From positions 1 through 64,000 of the forward strand of contig CATIQU010000015.1 of NCBI GenBank assembly GCA_949519155.1: DNA of 64,000 nt. The letters run 5' to 3'. Origin of the DNA: Polaribacter sp. SA4-10. GTDB taxonomy: Bacteria > Bacteroidota > Bacteroidia > Flavobacteriales > Flavobacteriaceae. This document shows, one piece after another, positions 53,768-63,362 of the stretch. The stretch's first letter is position 1; every line of letters starts with the position of its first letter. Made by a program: the position numbers and the translations under genes. The notes under the pieces were generated by a model that searched no databases, had not been told where the DNA came from, and saw nothing but the letters and a program-made list of their open reading frames with translations.

Positions 53768-55075
53768 TTAAATGGGTGCTGATAATTCCATTAAAATGGT
53801 ACATAAGATTGCGCCTACCGTCCCTATCGCATACCCAAATACAGCCAATAAAACACCAACTGAAGCCAATGATGGATGAAATGCTTGCGCGACGATAGGA
53901 GCAGAAGCTGCACCACCAACATTAGCTTGACTTCCAACTGCCAAAAAGAAATAAGGTGCTCGAATCATTTTTGCAACAAAAATGAGCAAGCCAGCATGAA
54001 TTCCCATCCATACAAATCCAACAGCGATTAAACCAGGGTTTTCTAAAGCTTGATTTAAATCCATTTTCATTCCAATTGTTGCAACTAAAATATAGATAAA
54101 AACACTCCCTAATTTACTCGCACCTGCTCCTTCATAATTTTTTGCTTTTGTATTGGATAAAATAATTGCGATAATTGTAGAAACGCTTATTAACCAAAAG
54201 AAACTTGACCCTAAGAAAGAAAAAATATTCCTCCATGTCTGTGATTCCATTGATGCCACAATTTCTGTAAAAAATAGGCTCAAGTATTTTGATGAAAAAT
54301 GACCAAAGCCAACGGTTCCAAACCCAATTGCCAACATAATCATGATATCCGCTAATGACGGGTTTTTTTTTACTTTTTGTGTAAAGTCAATGACCTTTTC
54401 TTTTAGTTTTTCAATCGCAGAAGTATCTGCTTTTAGCCATTTGTTAATTTTGTCTTTTTTCCCAATCCCAATCAATAGAATTGCCATCCATACATTTGCC
54501 ACCACAATATCCACAATTACCATTCCACCATATTTGGAAGGATTGTATTGGTATATTTCGAACATGGCAGTTTGGTTTGCACCACCACCAATCCAACTTC
54601 CTGCCAAGGTCGAAAGCCCACGCCAAACGGCATCAAAACCTTCTGCTCCAACAGTTTCTGGAGAAAAAACTGCGATCAATAAAATTGCTAATGGACCGCC
54701 AATAATAATACCAAGGGTACCCGTAAAAAACATAATCAAAGCCTTGGGACCGAGGTTGAAGATGGCTTTTAAATCGATACTCAACGTCATTAAAACCAAT
54801 GCTGCAGGTAGCAGAAATCGACTAGAAACATAATACAATTGAGATTTTACTGCTACGATTTCACCGAATGCATTTGTTGTTTTCCATTCTGGAGATATCA
54901 AACCAAATGTTGTGAAAATTGCAGGTATAAAATAGGCCATAAATAATCCCGGAACAATTTTGTAGAATTTTGACCAAAAGCCTGTTTTTAAATTTTCAGT
55001 ATAAAAAACGAATCCTAATGATACCATTAAAATTCCAAACACGATTGCGTCATTTGTAAAAGTGGGTGCTGTCAT
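53768..55075 (-). CDS. DUF819 family membrane protein
   Basis: A 435-residue integral membrane protein with about 11 membrane segments, of the DUF819 (YjcL-like) family. Markers are AGSWIGGGANQTAMFEIYQY (about 165-185), GGASAPIVAQAFHPSLAS and the C-terminal VLLAVFGYAIGTVGAI. Transport is assumed from the fold only. It is in line with the DUF4369 gene (41 bases) and DUF2490 gene (13 bases). Confidence 0.9.
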   Translation of the reverse strand: MTAPTFTNDAIVFGILMVSLGFVFYTENLKTGFWSKFYKIVPGLFMAYFIPAIFTTFGLISPEWKTTNAFGEIVAVKSQLYYVSSRFLLPAALVLMTLSIDLKAIFNLGPKALIMFFTGTLGIIIGGPLAILLIAVFSPETVGAEGFDAVWRGLSTLAGSWIGGGANQTAMFEIYQYNPSKYGGMVIVDIVVANVWMAILLIGIGKKDKINKWLKADTSAIEKLKEKVIDFTQKVKKNPSLADIMIMLAIGFGTVGFGHFSSKYLSLFFTEIVASMESQTWRNIFSFLGSSFFWLISVSTIIAIILSNTKAKNYEGAGASKLGSVFIYILVATIGMKMDLNQALENPGLIAVGFVWMGIHAGLLIFVAKMIRAPYFFLAVGSQANVGGAASAPIVAQAFHPSLASVGVLLAVFGYAIGTVGAILCTILMELSAPI

Positions 55076-55088
55076 TTTTTTTAATTTT

Positions 55089-55766
55089 TTATTGGATGGC
55101 TTTTTTTCTAAAATCAGTATTTAAAATGATGCCTAATTGAAGCCTGTTAAAAGCCCTGTTCTTAAATTGTTGATTGAAATATCCTGCCTTCAATTTCAAA
55201 TGAGAATTAAGTGTGTATAGTAATCCACCACCTGTCCAATTTTGAGGAATGGTTTCTCCTTTAAAATTGATAAAAATTTCATTGAATGCGTAAACACTCC
55301 AAGTTTTTGAAAGTGGATAGGTGGCATTCAAATCATAACGAACCCAGTTTTCAGTAGATTTTTCACCTTGAAGTTCTATAAATCGATGTTCAAATCGAAA
55401 ACGATGTCTTATTTTTAATTTTGTTAAATTAGTATTCCAATTAATATCTTCATATATTCTAAACTCTGTAGCAAATTCCGAAGGTTCTTGATATTGCGTA
55501 TCTGTTTTTACAGTGCTGATTCCCAGTGTAAAGTTGAAGTTCTTGTTTGCGGTATAATTTAAACCCAATCGGTAGATCGATTGTTGAAATTCACGAGTCG
55601 TTTCAAAATAACGATAGTGTGCCATCGTTTTTAATGAGAATTGATTGGATACTTTATGCGAACCGTTGTACATAAACCATGCGCCTAATTTTTTTTCTGG
55701 AGATTCTTGTGCTTGCGTTTTTATAAAAACAAGACTCAAGCAACATAATAAAATAACTTTTTTCAT
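55089..55766 (-). CDS. DUF2490 family outer-membrane-like protein
   Basis: A 225-residue protein with a signal peptide (about 1-19) and a DUF2490 barrel: alternating strands, LGAWFMYNGSHKVSNQFSLK, RHRFRFEHRFIEL and TWSVYAFNEIFINF. An outer-membrane beta-barrel is likely. It lies between the DUF819 gene and the large BNR protein, possibly one operon. Confidence 0.88.
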   Translation of the reverse strand: MKKVILLCCLSLVFIKTQAQESPEKKLGAWFMYNGSHKVSNQFSLKTMAHYRYFETTREFQQSIYRLGLNYTANKNFNFTLGISTVKTDTQYQEPSEFATEFRIYEDINWNTNLTKLKIRHRFRFEHRFIELQGEKSTENWVRYDLNATYPLSKTWSVYAFNEIFINFKGETIPQNWTGGGLLYTLNSHLKLKAGYFNQQFKNRAFNRLQLGIILNTDFRKKAIQ

Positions 55767-55775
55767 AGGTAAACT

Positions 55776-58700
55776 TTAATTTGGGGTAAAAATTTTGACG
55801 TCCTTAAAAGGAGAGATTTCTATTTTTTCTAGAGAAGCTTTGTAGACTTTCCAGTCCGTTTCGAAAAAGGAATTGGTTTTGGGTAGCGTCTTTTTAAATT
55901 CATCTTTAAACTGGTTCATGAGTGTTTTTTCTGTAGCCGTCTGTTCACCAAAACGAGAACGAATGTATCTGCTGGCTAAACCAAATCGTTGATTTACGGT
56001 CACTTCTGGGTTTCTAGTAATCCCTTGTCTTTTATCAACTGTTCCTAAATACATTGCGATCAACTCATCCACTTTTTTAATGATTTCTTTGGATGCAGTG
56101 ATTTCATTTTTATGCTTTTTAGCATCCTTTTTTTCTAATTTCACTTTCAAAGTGGTTGCCGTATTCTTACTTTCAACCAGTTGTTTAACAATAGCTGCAA
56201 TTTGTGCTTGATAATGTTCTAGCTCTTTGCTCGCATCGTACTTTTGATTGATGGCGTCTTGAGATATTTGTAACCTCGGATCAAATGCAACTGTAATGTC
56301 CTGTTCAGAAACGGCAGTACCAAAAGTCATTTTTAAATGATAAATTCCGGGTTTTACAGCAACCCCTGCCGGTTCTCTTTTCGATTTCCTTATTTTTCTG
56401 GAAGCTTTTGCAACTCCTTTTTCTCTTAAATACCAAGTGGTTTTGTGAATACCACTTTCTTTCGGTGTTTTAAATTGTAGTGTTCTTATTTTTTTGCTAC
56501 CGTCAAAAATTTCTAATTTTATGGAATCGTGACGTATTTCGTTCCTTTTATTTTGGAGCTTTTCTTCGTTCTTATCCTTAGATACCTCCTTTTTATCTTC
56601 AACAGGTTTGTTAATGTAATAAGAAATGAGTGCTCCACTTTTTCTGTTTTCACCTTGATAGATCGCATCGGCTCCAAATCGGCTTCCTGTGGGCTGTTGA
56701 TATGCAGCCTGATAGGTCGTGGGAGGTGCAAATAAAACGAGTTTTTCATTGGTAATATTGCTATTTGCCAAGGCTCTTAAGGGACGGATATCATCTAAAA
56801 CCCATGCAGCTCTACCAAAAGTACCAATCACTAAATCGTGTTCTCTTTCTTGAATCACTAAATCCTTAACAGGTACTGTAGGGAAACCAGCGGTCCATTT
56901 CGTCCATTTTTTTCCTGCATTGATAGAAATGTACAATCCATCATCCGTTCCTAAAAACAATAAGTTTTCATTTTCAGGATCTTCCACAATACACAACGCA
57001 TAACTTTGTACGTCATTTTCATCAACGATCCGTGTCCAAGTCCTTCCGTAGTTTTTAGTTCTGTAGGCATACGGAGTATAGTTAAAGCGTCTGTAATCAT
57101 TTGCAATTAAAAGTGCCTCCCCTTTGTTTTTGTTGGATGCTTTTATTTGTGTAATCCAAGAATTTTTTGGCAACCCTTTTATGTTTTTTGTGACATTGTT
57201 CCAACTTTCACCTCCATTTTTAGTAATGTGTACTTGTCCGTCATCCGTTGCAGCCCACAAAGCATTTTTTTCTAAAACAGTAGGCTCAATAACTAAAATA
57301 GTACAATGGTTTTCTGCGCCTGTTGCATCCATAGTTAAGCCCCCACTTTCTGCTTGTTTTAGTTTTTCTGGATTATTGGTTGACAAATCTGGAGAAATGG
57401 TATTCCAAGTCAGTCCCTTATCTGTAGACTTATGTACAAACTGACTTCCAAAATACAAAGTTGAATTGTCAAAAGGATCTATATTTATCGCAGCATTCCA
57501 ATTGAAACGTAATTTTACTTCTGCGTCTTTATGTGTTGGTTTTACTCCGTAGTTATTTCCTGTTAGATAATCATACCTTGAAACAGAACCTTGTTGACTC
57601 ATAGACCAACCATAACGTGCATCTTCTTTGTCTGGTACGACATCAAAACCATCACCAAAACTGATTTCTTGCCAATATGAATTTCGAATTCCCTGACTTT
57701 TCCAAACATATGCAGGGCCTCTCCAAGAACCATTGTCTTGCATTCCGCCATAGACATTGTAAGGAAACTCGTTGTCAACATTAATGTGATAAAATTGCGC
57801 TACAGGAATGTTTCCGATAAAACGCCACGTTTTTCCACCATCTTTTGTAATGTTCAAACCTCCATCATTTCCATCAATCATAAATTTCCCATTGCTAGGG
57901 TGTATCCACCAAGCATGATGGTCTGGATGCACGCCATTGTCTACACCATATGCAGGCATTAATTGTTTGAACGATTTTCCGCCATCTTCTGAAACATTGA
58001 TATAGGTGAACACCGTATATAATTTGTTCTCGTTTTGTGGATCTACATAAATCTCTGAATAATAAAAAGGACGATTTCCAATTCCCGGTTTGTCGTTTAT
58101 TTTTTTCCATTTAAAACCGCCATCCTCACTTTTATAGAGTGCATTCTTTTTCGCTTCTACTAAGGCATAGATAACATCTGGATTGTTGGGAGCTATGGCC
58201 ACACCAATTCTTCCCAATTCTCCTTTTGGAAATCCTTCTTTTTCCGTAATCTGTTTCCAATTATCTCCACCATCATGCGTAATGTATAACCCACTTCCTT
58301 CACCACCAGATTTAAAAAACCATGGATCACGTTTGTGTTCCCACATTGCTGCAATTATTTTATTTGGATTGGTAGGGTCCATAATTAAGTCTGCAGCTCC
58401 AGATCTTATATTTGTAAATAAAATTTGTTTCCAACTTTCCCCACCATCAACCGTTTTATAAACACCACGTTCTTTGTGCTCTCCCCAAGGAGATCCAATG
58501 GCACCTACATAGACAATGTCTGGGTTTGTTGGGTGAATAAGAATCCGATGAATATGTCGTGTTTTTTCCAATCCCATGGATTTCCAGGTTTTCCCTGCAT
58601 CTAAAGATTTGTAAATTCCGAATCCACCGTTCAAACTATTCCTAGGGTTTCCCTCACCAGTACCTGCCCAAAGAACACTTGGGTTTGATTGCTGAATGGC

Positions 58701-58970
58701 AATTGCACCGATAGAAGCCGTTAATTCTTTTTCGAAAATTGGTGCCCATTTTATTCCGCCAGAAGTAGATTTCCAAATTCCACCAGAAGCAGTACCCACA
58801 TACATTATTTCAGGATTGGATTCCACAACATCAATAGACGTCACACGACCAGACATTCCTCCAGGGCCAATATTTCTGGGTTTCATGTTTTTTACCATGT
58901 CCATCGAAAACTCTTGAGAAAATAAAAGTGGCGAAGCACATAAAAATAGCAATATGATTAGTTTTTTCAT
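55776..58970 (-). CDS. Large secreted BNR/sortilin-like repeat protein
   Basis: A 1064-residue exported protein. Signal peptide at residues 1-18. Residues 25-730 are a beta-propeller of BNR/Asp-box repeats: GTASGGIWKSTSGGIKW, GIYKSLDAGKTWKSM, GVYKTVDGGESWKQ and GLYISINAGKKWTKW are examples. The remaining part holds a coiled and a basic C-terminal region. The family is often labelled glycosyl hydrolase, but no catalytic site can be named. It heads the four-gene unit DUF2490-DUF819-DUF4369. Confidence 0.9.
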   Translation of the reverse strand: MKKLIILLFLCASPLLFSQEFSMDMVKNMKPRNIGPGGMSGRVTSIDVVESNPEIMYVGTASGGIWKSTSGGIKWAPIFEKELTASIGAIAIQQSNPSVLWAGTGEGNPRNSLNGGFGIYKSLDAGKTWKSMGLEKTRHIHRILIHPTNPDIVYVGAIGSPWGEHKERGVYKTVDGGESWKQILFTNIRSGAADLIMDPTNPNKIIAAMWEHKRDPWFFKSGGEGSGLYITHDGGDNWKQITEKEGFPKGELGRIGVAIAPNNPDVIYALVEAKKNALYKSEDGGFKWKKINDKPGIGNRPFYYSEIYVDPQNENKLYTVFTYINVSEDGGKSFKQLMPAYGVDNGVHPDHHAWWIHPSNGKFMIDGNDGGLNITKDGGKTWRFIGNIPVAQFYHINVDNEFPYNVYGGMQDNGSWRGPAYVWKSQGIRNSYWQEISFGDGFDVVPDKEDARYGWSMSQQGSVSRYDYLTGNNYGVKPTHKDAEVKLRFNWNAAINIDPFDNSTLYFGSQFVHKSTDKGLTWNTISPDLSTNNPEKLKQAESGGLTMDATGAENHCTILVIEPTVLEKNALWAATDDGQVHITKNGGESWNNVTKNIKGLPKNSWITQIKASNKNKGEALLIANDYRRFNYTPYAYRTKNYGRTWTRIVDENDVQSYALCIVEDPENENLLFLGTDDGLYISINAGKKWTKWTAGFPTVPVKDLVIQEREHDLVIGTFGRAAWVLDDIRPLRALANSNITNEKLVLFAPPTTYQAAYQQPTGSRFGADAIYQGENRKSGALISYYINKPVEDKKEVSKDKNEEKLQNKRNEIRHDSIKLEIFDGSKKIRTLQFKTPKESGIHKTTWYLREKGVAKASRKIRKSKREPAGVAVKPGIYHLKMTFGTAVSEQDITVAFDPRLQISQDAINQKYDASKELEHYQAQIAAIVKQLVESKNTATTLKVKLEKKDAKKHKNEITASKEIIKKVDELIAMYLGTVDKRQGITRNPEVTVNQRFGLASRYIRSRFGEQTATEKTLMNQFKDEFKKTLPKTNSFFETDWKVYKASLEKIEISPFKDVKIFTPN

Positions 58971-59093
58971 GATAGGTGGTTTGTTGATTTTAAATAATAG
59001 GCAACAAGATACAAAAAATGACTTGCGCTCTAAAGGAGTGCTGACTTTTTAAGGTGTTTGATTTTTATTTAACTCTTGGAAGGTTTTAAGAAG

Positions 59094-59258
59094 TTACTTC
59101 TCTTTATTTATTGGAGCCCTTTTCGCTTCTTTTAAAGCTTGCGTTAGCATCCATTCTATTTGTCCATTTGTAGAACGAAATTCATCTGCAGCCCATTTTT
59201 CAATGGCTTTCATTAGATCTTCATTGATGCGCAATGCAAATGCTTTCTTTTTTGACAT
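59094..59258 (-). CDS. Arc-like ribbon-helix-helix protein
   Basis: A 54-residue frame, ATG at 59258 and TAA at 59094. It reads MSKKKAFALRINEDLMKAIE, then KWAADEFRSTNGQIEWMLTQ, the Arc/MetJ ribbon-helix-helix pattern: a beta strand (AFALRI) and two helices. It lies one base after the alpha/beta hydrolase gene, closing the SPFH unit. It probably represses this unit or neighbours; the operator is unknown. Confidence 0.86.
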   Translation of the reverse strand: MSKKKAFALRINEDLMKAIEKWAADEFRSTNGQIEWMLTQALKEAKRAPINKEK

Positions 59259-59259
59259 T

Positions 59260-60174
59260 TTAAGGTGTCTTTTTTATAAATGAAACAATCGTCTCAATGA
59301 GTTTTTTTGAGATTGGGAACTCTGGAGCACTATAAGATTTGATATTGTCTTCCTCTTTTTGAATGCCCTTTAAAATATGATTCATGTTCTTAATAATCAC
59401 AAAAGATGCATTTGGTTTTGCTGCTTTTAGTTTTGAAGCATTTTCAATCCCTACTTGAATGTCTTTATCCCCATTTAGAATAAGTGTTGGGATGGTTACT
59501 TTTTTAATTTCTGTAACGGGATCTATGGCCAACCATGAAGACCAAAATTCTTGATTTGGTTTTGCGAAAATTGCCATTAAATTGGGATTTACTTCTCTAA
59601 TCCCTCCTGTTTCTTTTAGTTCTTTAAAATGTGCTTTGGCTATTTTACCGTATTCAGGACTTTGCGCATTGAGTTGTTTTATCAAAATTTTGTCAATCGT
59701 TTCTCCAGCACCTGCAATCGAAATGTACTTGTCTACATTTTTCAAAGCCATCATTGCAATTAAAGAACCTTGGCTATGACCTGTTAAAGTAATACTGCTA
59801 AAACGGTTGTCATTTTTAAAATGAGAAACCACTTCCTCAACATCAAAAATAAAATCATTAAAAAAAACGCCGTCTTTTAAGAATGCACTATTTTGTGAGT
59901 TTGCCGTTCGCTTATCATAACTAAAGAAAGCAATGTTTTTTTTGTTGACTGCGTTTCTAAATTGTTTAATGTATTGAGGTTGATTCCCTTCTCTGTCCAC
60001 ACCGCCAGATCCATGAACCCAAATGATTAGGGGACTTTTTTCTGAAGAATAGGTTAGCGTGCCTGGCAATTGAATTGCTTGGTTCTGAATTGTAATTTCT
60101 TCCGTTGTTATTTGTGCAAATCCGATTGTGATTCCCATTAAAATAAACACCAAAAAGGAAAGAGATCGCATCAT
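59260..60174 (-). CDS. Secreted alpha/beta hydrolase
   Basis: A 304-residue alpha/beta hydrolase with a signal peptide (about 1-20, cut after FAQ-like end). The nucleophile elbow is GHSQGS (Ser in LTGHSQGSLIAMMAL), the oxyanion region WVHGSGGVDREG, the acid in LILNGDKDIQV, the His in IKNMNHILKG. It is a serine hydrolase or esterase, substrate unknown. It overlaps the preceding gene by four bases (ATGA). Confidence 0.9.
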   Translation of the reverse strand: MMRSLSFLVFILMGITIGFAQITTEEITIQNQAIQLPGTLTYSSEKSPLIIWVHGSGGVDREGNQPQYIKQFRNAVNKKNIAFFSYDKRTANSQNSAFLKDGVFFNDFIFDVEEVVSHFKNDNRFSSITLTGHSQGSLIAMMALKNVDKYISIAGAGETIDKILIKQLNAQSPEYGKIAKAHFKELKETGGIREVNPNLMAIFAKPNQEFWSSWLAIDPVTEIKKVTIPTLILNGDKDIQVGIENASKLKAAKPNASFVIIKNMNHILKGIQKEEDNIKSYSAPEFPISKKLIETIVSFIKKTP

Positions 60175-60665
60175 GATTGCTTTAATTTATACGTTTTTAA
60201 AATGCTAGTTACCGCTTCTTTTTTTTGGGTTCCTATTAATAGTTTTTTACCGCTTGTTAGCGTCAACTGAATACCAATATCTCCAGAAACATTAACGGCA
60301 TTTCCTTTCTTTTTATTGAAACTGTACCGCAATCCCCAGCCACCGTATTCTCCAATAGGATCGTAGGTTCTAATTTCTGCAAGTTCAATCTCAGACCACA
60401 GAAGTGTTTTTGTTGAAAAATGAAATGGAAAAAATTGATAGTGAATTCCTTTTTCATCGATTCTAGTGGTTAGTTTGAATAAGAAAATAAACAAAACAGA
60501 GGCAATGATTCCAATAATAGTTCCTGCAAATTCATTGGTAGAAAGTGTGGTGTTTTCTTTTAGATATTCATTGGTAATCAATGCAATTGGTACAAGGAGG
60601 CTAAACCCTAGAAGGACCATGAGCCAAACCTGTCTAAACCGTTGTTCTTCCTTGAAAACTTTCAT
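60171..60665 (-). CDS. Two-helix membrane protein with PH-like domain
   Basis: A 164-residue protein with two membrane segments (about 14-32 and 46-64) and a soluble C-terminal domain with beta strands: RIDEKGIHYQFFPFHF, LWSEIELAEIRTYD and GIQLTLTSGKKLLIGT. The domain looks PH-like. I do not recognise a named family with certainty. It overlaps the hydrolase gene by ATGA and lies 2 bases after the DUF4177 gene. Confidence 0.78.
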   Translation of the reverse strand: MKVFKEEQRFRQVWLMVLLGFSLLVPIALITNEYLKENTTLSTNEFAGTIIGIIASVLFIFLFKLTTRIDEKGIHYQFFPFHFSTKTLLWSEIELAEIRTYDPIGEYGGWGLRYSFNKKKGNAVNVSGDIGIQLTLTSGKKLLIGTQKKEAVTSILKTYKLKQS

Positions 60666-60667
60666 GG

Positions 60668-60826
60668 TTACCTGTTTTTATCTCTTTCTAATATTATTGA
60701 ATTCCAATTGACAGGCACCTCTTTTAAAGTCCAACCTTCTCTTGCATATTGATTTAAAAGATCTTCAAAGTTTTGAGTTCTATTTCTAAAGCCTAATTTT
60801 AATGTTACTACTTTATATTCTTTCAT
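60668..60826 (-). CDS. DUF4177-like small protein
   Basis: A 52-residue frame, ATG at 60826 and TAA at 60668. It reads MKEYKVVTLKLGFRNRTQNF, then EDLLNQYAREGWTLKEVPVN, the DUF4177 layout with the motif GWxL. Genes of this type often accompany SPFH and membrane-bound regulators. It is 2 bases from the next gene and 25 bases from the SPFH gene. Confidence 0.82.
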   Translation of the reverse strand: MKEYKVVTLKLGFRNRTQNFEDLLNQYAREGWTLKEVPVNWNSIILERDKNR

Positions 60827-60851
60827 TTTTTTTTATTTTTTCTACTGTCTA

Positions 60852-61712
60852 CTAATGATTCAAAGTTCCTGTATTCACTACGGGAGAGGCCTCTTTGTCT
60901 CCACATAAGATAACCAATAAGTTACTTACCATTGCCGCTTTTCTTTCGTCATCTAGTGTAACAATTTGTTTTTTGTCTAATTCTTCCAACGCCATTTCTA
61001 CCATTTCTACAGCTCCTTGTACAATTTTATGTCTTGCGGCAACAATTGCAGTTGCTTGTTGTCTTTTTAGCATGGCACTTGCAATTTCTTGTGCATAAGC
61101 CAAATAACCAATTCGAGCCTCTAAAACCTCAATTCCGGCAATGGATAGGCGTTCGTCAATTTCTTTCTCTAAAGCTTCAGAAACTTCATTAACACTAGAA
61201 CGTAAGGTAATGTCTTCGTCATGTCCTTCGTCAGCAAAATTATCGTACGGATACATACTTGCTAATTTTCGAACTGCAGCATCGGTTTGAACGCGTACAA
61301 AATTTTCATAATTATCTACATCAAATGCAGCTTTATAGGTATTGGTAACTCGCCAAACTAAGATGGTAGAAATCATAATTGGATTTCCTAATTTGTCATT
61401 TACTTTCAAACGTTCACTGTCAAAATTACTCGCTCTTAATGAAATGGTTTTTTTTCTGAATAAAGGGTTCGCCCAATACAGCCCATTTTCTTTAATCGTT
61501 CCAATGTACTTTCCGAAAAGCAAGATCACTTTAGAGGTGTTTGGATTTACTAAAATAAAGCCAAAAAGCCCAAAGAAGCCAATGATGGTACTTAGTAAAA
61601 AAGTAGGGTCTTCCATTTTTATGGTCATTGCAATACCACCAAAAAATAATGTGATAAGGATGAATAGCATTAGGTAGCCGTTTGCGGGCTTGATAATTTT
61701 TTCTGTTTTCAT
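60852..61712 (-). CDS. SPFH/band 7 family protein
   Basis: A 286-residue protein with two N-terminal membrane segments (about 10-60) and an SPFH domain (about 60-220): FGKYIGTIKENGLYWANPLF, VWRVTNTYKAAFDVDNY and EIDERLSIAGIEVLEARIGYL. The end is a helical tail with EMALEELDKKQIVTLDDE. SPFH proteins form membrane scaffolds. It is the first gene in the unit DUF4177, membrane protein, hydrolase, Arc. Confidence 0.92.
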   Translation of the reverse strand: MKTEKIIKPANGYLMLFILITLFFGGIAMTIKMEDPTFLLSTIIGFFGLFGFILVNPNTSKVILLFGKYIGTIKENGLYWANPLFRKKTISLRASNFDSERLKVNDKLGNPIMISTILVWRVTNTYKAAFDVDNYENFVRVQTDAAVRKLASMYPYDNFADEGHDEDITLRSSVNEVSEALEKEIDERLSIAGIEVLEARIGYLAYAQEIASAMLKRQQATAIVAARHKIVQGAVEMVEMALEELDKKQIVTLDDERKAAMVSNLLVILCGDKEASPVVNTGTLNH

Positions 61713-61742
61713 GAATTTATTTATGATATTAAATTGATATCA

Positions 61743-61750
61743 CAAAGATA
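61743..61750 (-). promoter_or_regulatory. Promoter -7 box of the SPFH unit
   Basis: On the minus strand TATCTTTG fits TAnnTTTG, 31 bases before the ATG. It is followed directly by an inverted repeat TGATAT-N7-ATATCA (61724-61742) that could be an operator for the Arc-like protein. Confidence 0.55.
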
Positions 61751-61829
61751 TGATATATTTTTTCTTGATTTCAATTTTTTTCATCTTTATTTTTATAATT
61801 TAGCTGAAAATTAATTTTAAAAATTTATA

Positions 61830-62609
61830 ATGAAAGCGTCTATACTTCTATTTATTTCTATTTTCTTCGTAACGACTCCTAATGCGGATGAATCTGTTTT
61901 TTGGGGACAAAACGGACACCGAGTAACCGGTGAAATTGCAACCCAGCATTTAACGAAAAGAGCAAAGAGGAAGATTGATAAATTATTGAAAGGGCAGAGT
62001 CTCGCTTTTGTTTCTACCTTTGCAGATGAAATAAAATCAGATCGGAAATACCGTGAATTTTCTGCTTGGCATTATGTCAATATGGGGTTAAAGGAAAACT
62101 ATGAAGCGGCTGAGAAAAATCCAAAAGGAGATTTGGTAACCGCTATTGCAAAATGTGTTTCGGTTTTAAAAAACCCTATAAGCAAAGAGGCAGACAAGGT
62201 TTTTTATTTAAAAATGTTGGTTCATTTTGTAGGAGATTTACACCAGCCAATGCATATTGGTCAGAAAGAAGACCGTGGAGGGAATCGAATAAAAGTAGAG
62301 TGGTTCGGCCAAGGGACGAATTTACATTCAGTTTGGGATACAAAAATGATTGAAGCCTGGAATATGAGTTATATCGAGCTGGCAAACAATGCCAAAGACC
62401 TGTCTAAAAATCAATTGAAAGCGATGCAAAAAGGATCTGTTGAAGATTGGGTAAACGAAGTTCATGAAATAACCAAAGAACTATACAGTTCGGTGAAAGA
62501 GGGAGAGAATTTAAGGTATCGTTATTCCTACGATCATTTTGGAACTGTCAGAAATCAGTTGCAAAGAGGAGGAGTACGTTTGGCTAAAATCTTAAATGAT
62601 ATTTATTAA
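61830..62609 (+). CDS. S1/P1 nuclease
   Basis: A 259-residue zinc-dependent nuclease of the S1/P1 family. Signal sequence at residues 1-20; the mature N-terminal WGQNGHR holds the zinc ligands Trp25 and His30. Other ligands are in AWHYVN, HFVGDLHQPMH and LHSVWDTKM. It cuts single-stranded DNA and RNA, likely in the periplasm or outside, to gain nucleotides and phosphate. A terminator follows. Confidence 0.93.
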   Translation: MKASILLFISIFFVTTPNADESVFWGQNGHRVTGEIATQHLTKRAKRKIDKLLKGQSLAFVSTFADEIKSDRKYREFSAWHYVNMGLKENYEAAEKNPKGDLVTAIAKCVSVLKNPISKEADKVFYLKMLVHFVGDLHQPMHIGQKEDRGGNRIKVEWFGQGTNLHSVWDTKMIEAWNMSYIELANNAKDLSKNQLKAMQKGSVEDWVNEVHEITKELYSSVKEGENLRYRYSYDHFGTVRNQLQRGGVRLAKILNDIY

Positions 62610-62642
62610 GGAGTAACGTCAAATAGAATTTAAATAAAACAG

Positions 62643-62679
62643 AAAAAGAGATTACTGATACAGTAATCTCTTTTTTTTT
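62643..62679 (+). terminator. Terminator after the S1/P1 nuclease gene
   Basis: AGAGATTACTG pairs with CAGTAATCTCT around a very short loop and is followed by a T-run. It also serves as an end signal for the converging gene at 62711. Confidence 0.88.
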
Positions 62680-62710
62680 ATTTTCTTAGGATTAAAGAAA
62701 TAACAATGAT

Positions 62711-63157
62711 TTAAGCTGTTACAGACGCTTTCATTGATTTTCTATAGATAAAAGAATTGAAAATATTTCTTTTCCCAAAATTATTCATTGATTTAGAGTT
62801 CACAAATTTACCGAACAAAATTTTGCTTACACCAAAGTATTCATAAGAATTACCATCAGTAAAAGTAACTTCTAAAAGCATGCTTTTATGATGCCAATCT
62901 GCTACTTGAAACTCTGTAATTGTTGTTTTATATGCATCTAGGTGCGCTTCTTTTGTTTCTGGGGCAATGCTTACTAAAAAGTGATACCCATCGATAATTT
63001 GTGTACTTTTAATTTCAGCTTCGGCTTTTTGTTCCTCTTCTAAAAATTTATCTGGATGCCACTCTTTTACCAAGCCTCTGTAGGCTTTTTTTAATTCTTT
63101 CAAATCAATTGGACCTTCTACTTTAAAAAGTTTTTTATATTCTTTAATACGCTTCAT
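62711..63157 (-). CDS. J-domain-like protein with KTSC domain
   Basis: A 148-residue protein from the ATG at 63157; a longer frame to 63214 would cross the promoter. The first part has a J-domain-like helix set with LKKAYRGLVKEWHPDKF (HPD kept) and the C-terminal half is a KTSC domain (VTFTDGNSYEYFGVSKILFG, then KFVNSKSMNNFGKRNIF). Such proteins are common in this family and of unknown function. Confidence 0.88.
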   Translation of the reverse strand: MKRIKEYKKLFKVEGPIDLKELKKAYRGLVKEWHPDKFLEEEQKAEAEIKSTQIIDGYHFLVSIAPETKEAHLDAYKTTITEFQVADWHHKSMLLEVTFTDGNSYEYFGVSKILFGKFVNSKSMNNFGKRNIFNSFIYRKSMKASVTA

Positions 63158-63180
63158 GTGTGCTGTTTTCAAATTGCGTG

Positions 63181-63215
63181 CAAAAGTATTGATATTAAAT
63201 TGATTATACTGCAAA
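63181..63215 (-). promoter_or_regulatory. Promoter of the KTSC gene
   Basis: On the minus strand TTTG at 63215-63212 is followed after 23 bases by TACTTTTG (63188-63181), the -33/-7 pattern of the phylum, 24 bases before the ATG at 63157. Confidence 0.6.
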
Positions 63216-63362
63216 ATATCAATTTAAGATGCATTCAATTGCTATTAATTTATTGGAACTCTAAAGAAAGGAAAAGAACTCTTTACAAATGGAGTATCTT
63301 TCTATGCATTCTCAATTTTTAATTTGTAAAAGTATTTGTCATTTACAAGGGGGTATTGGGGC

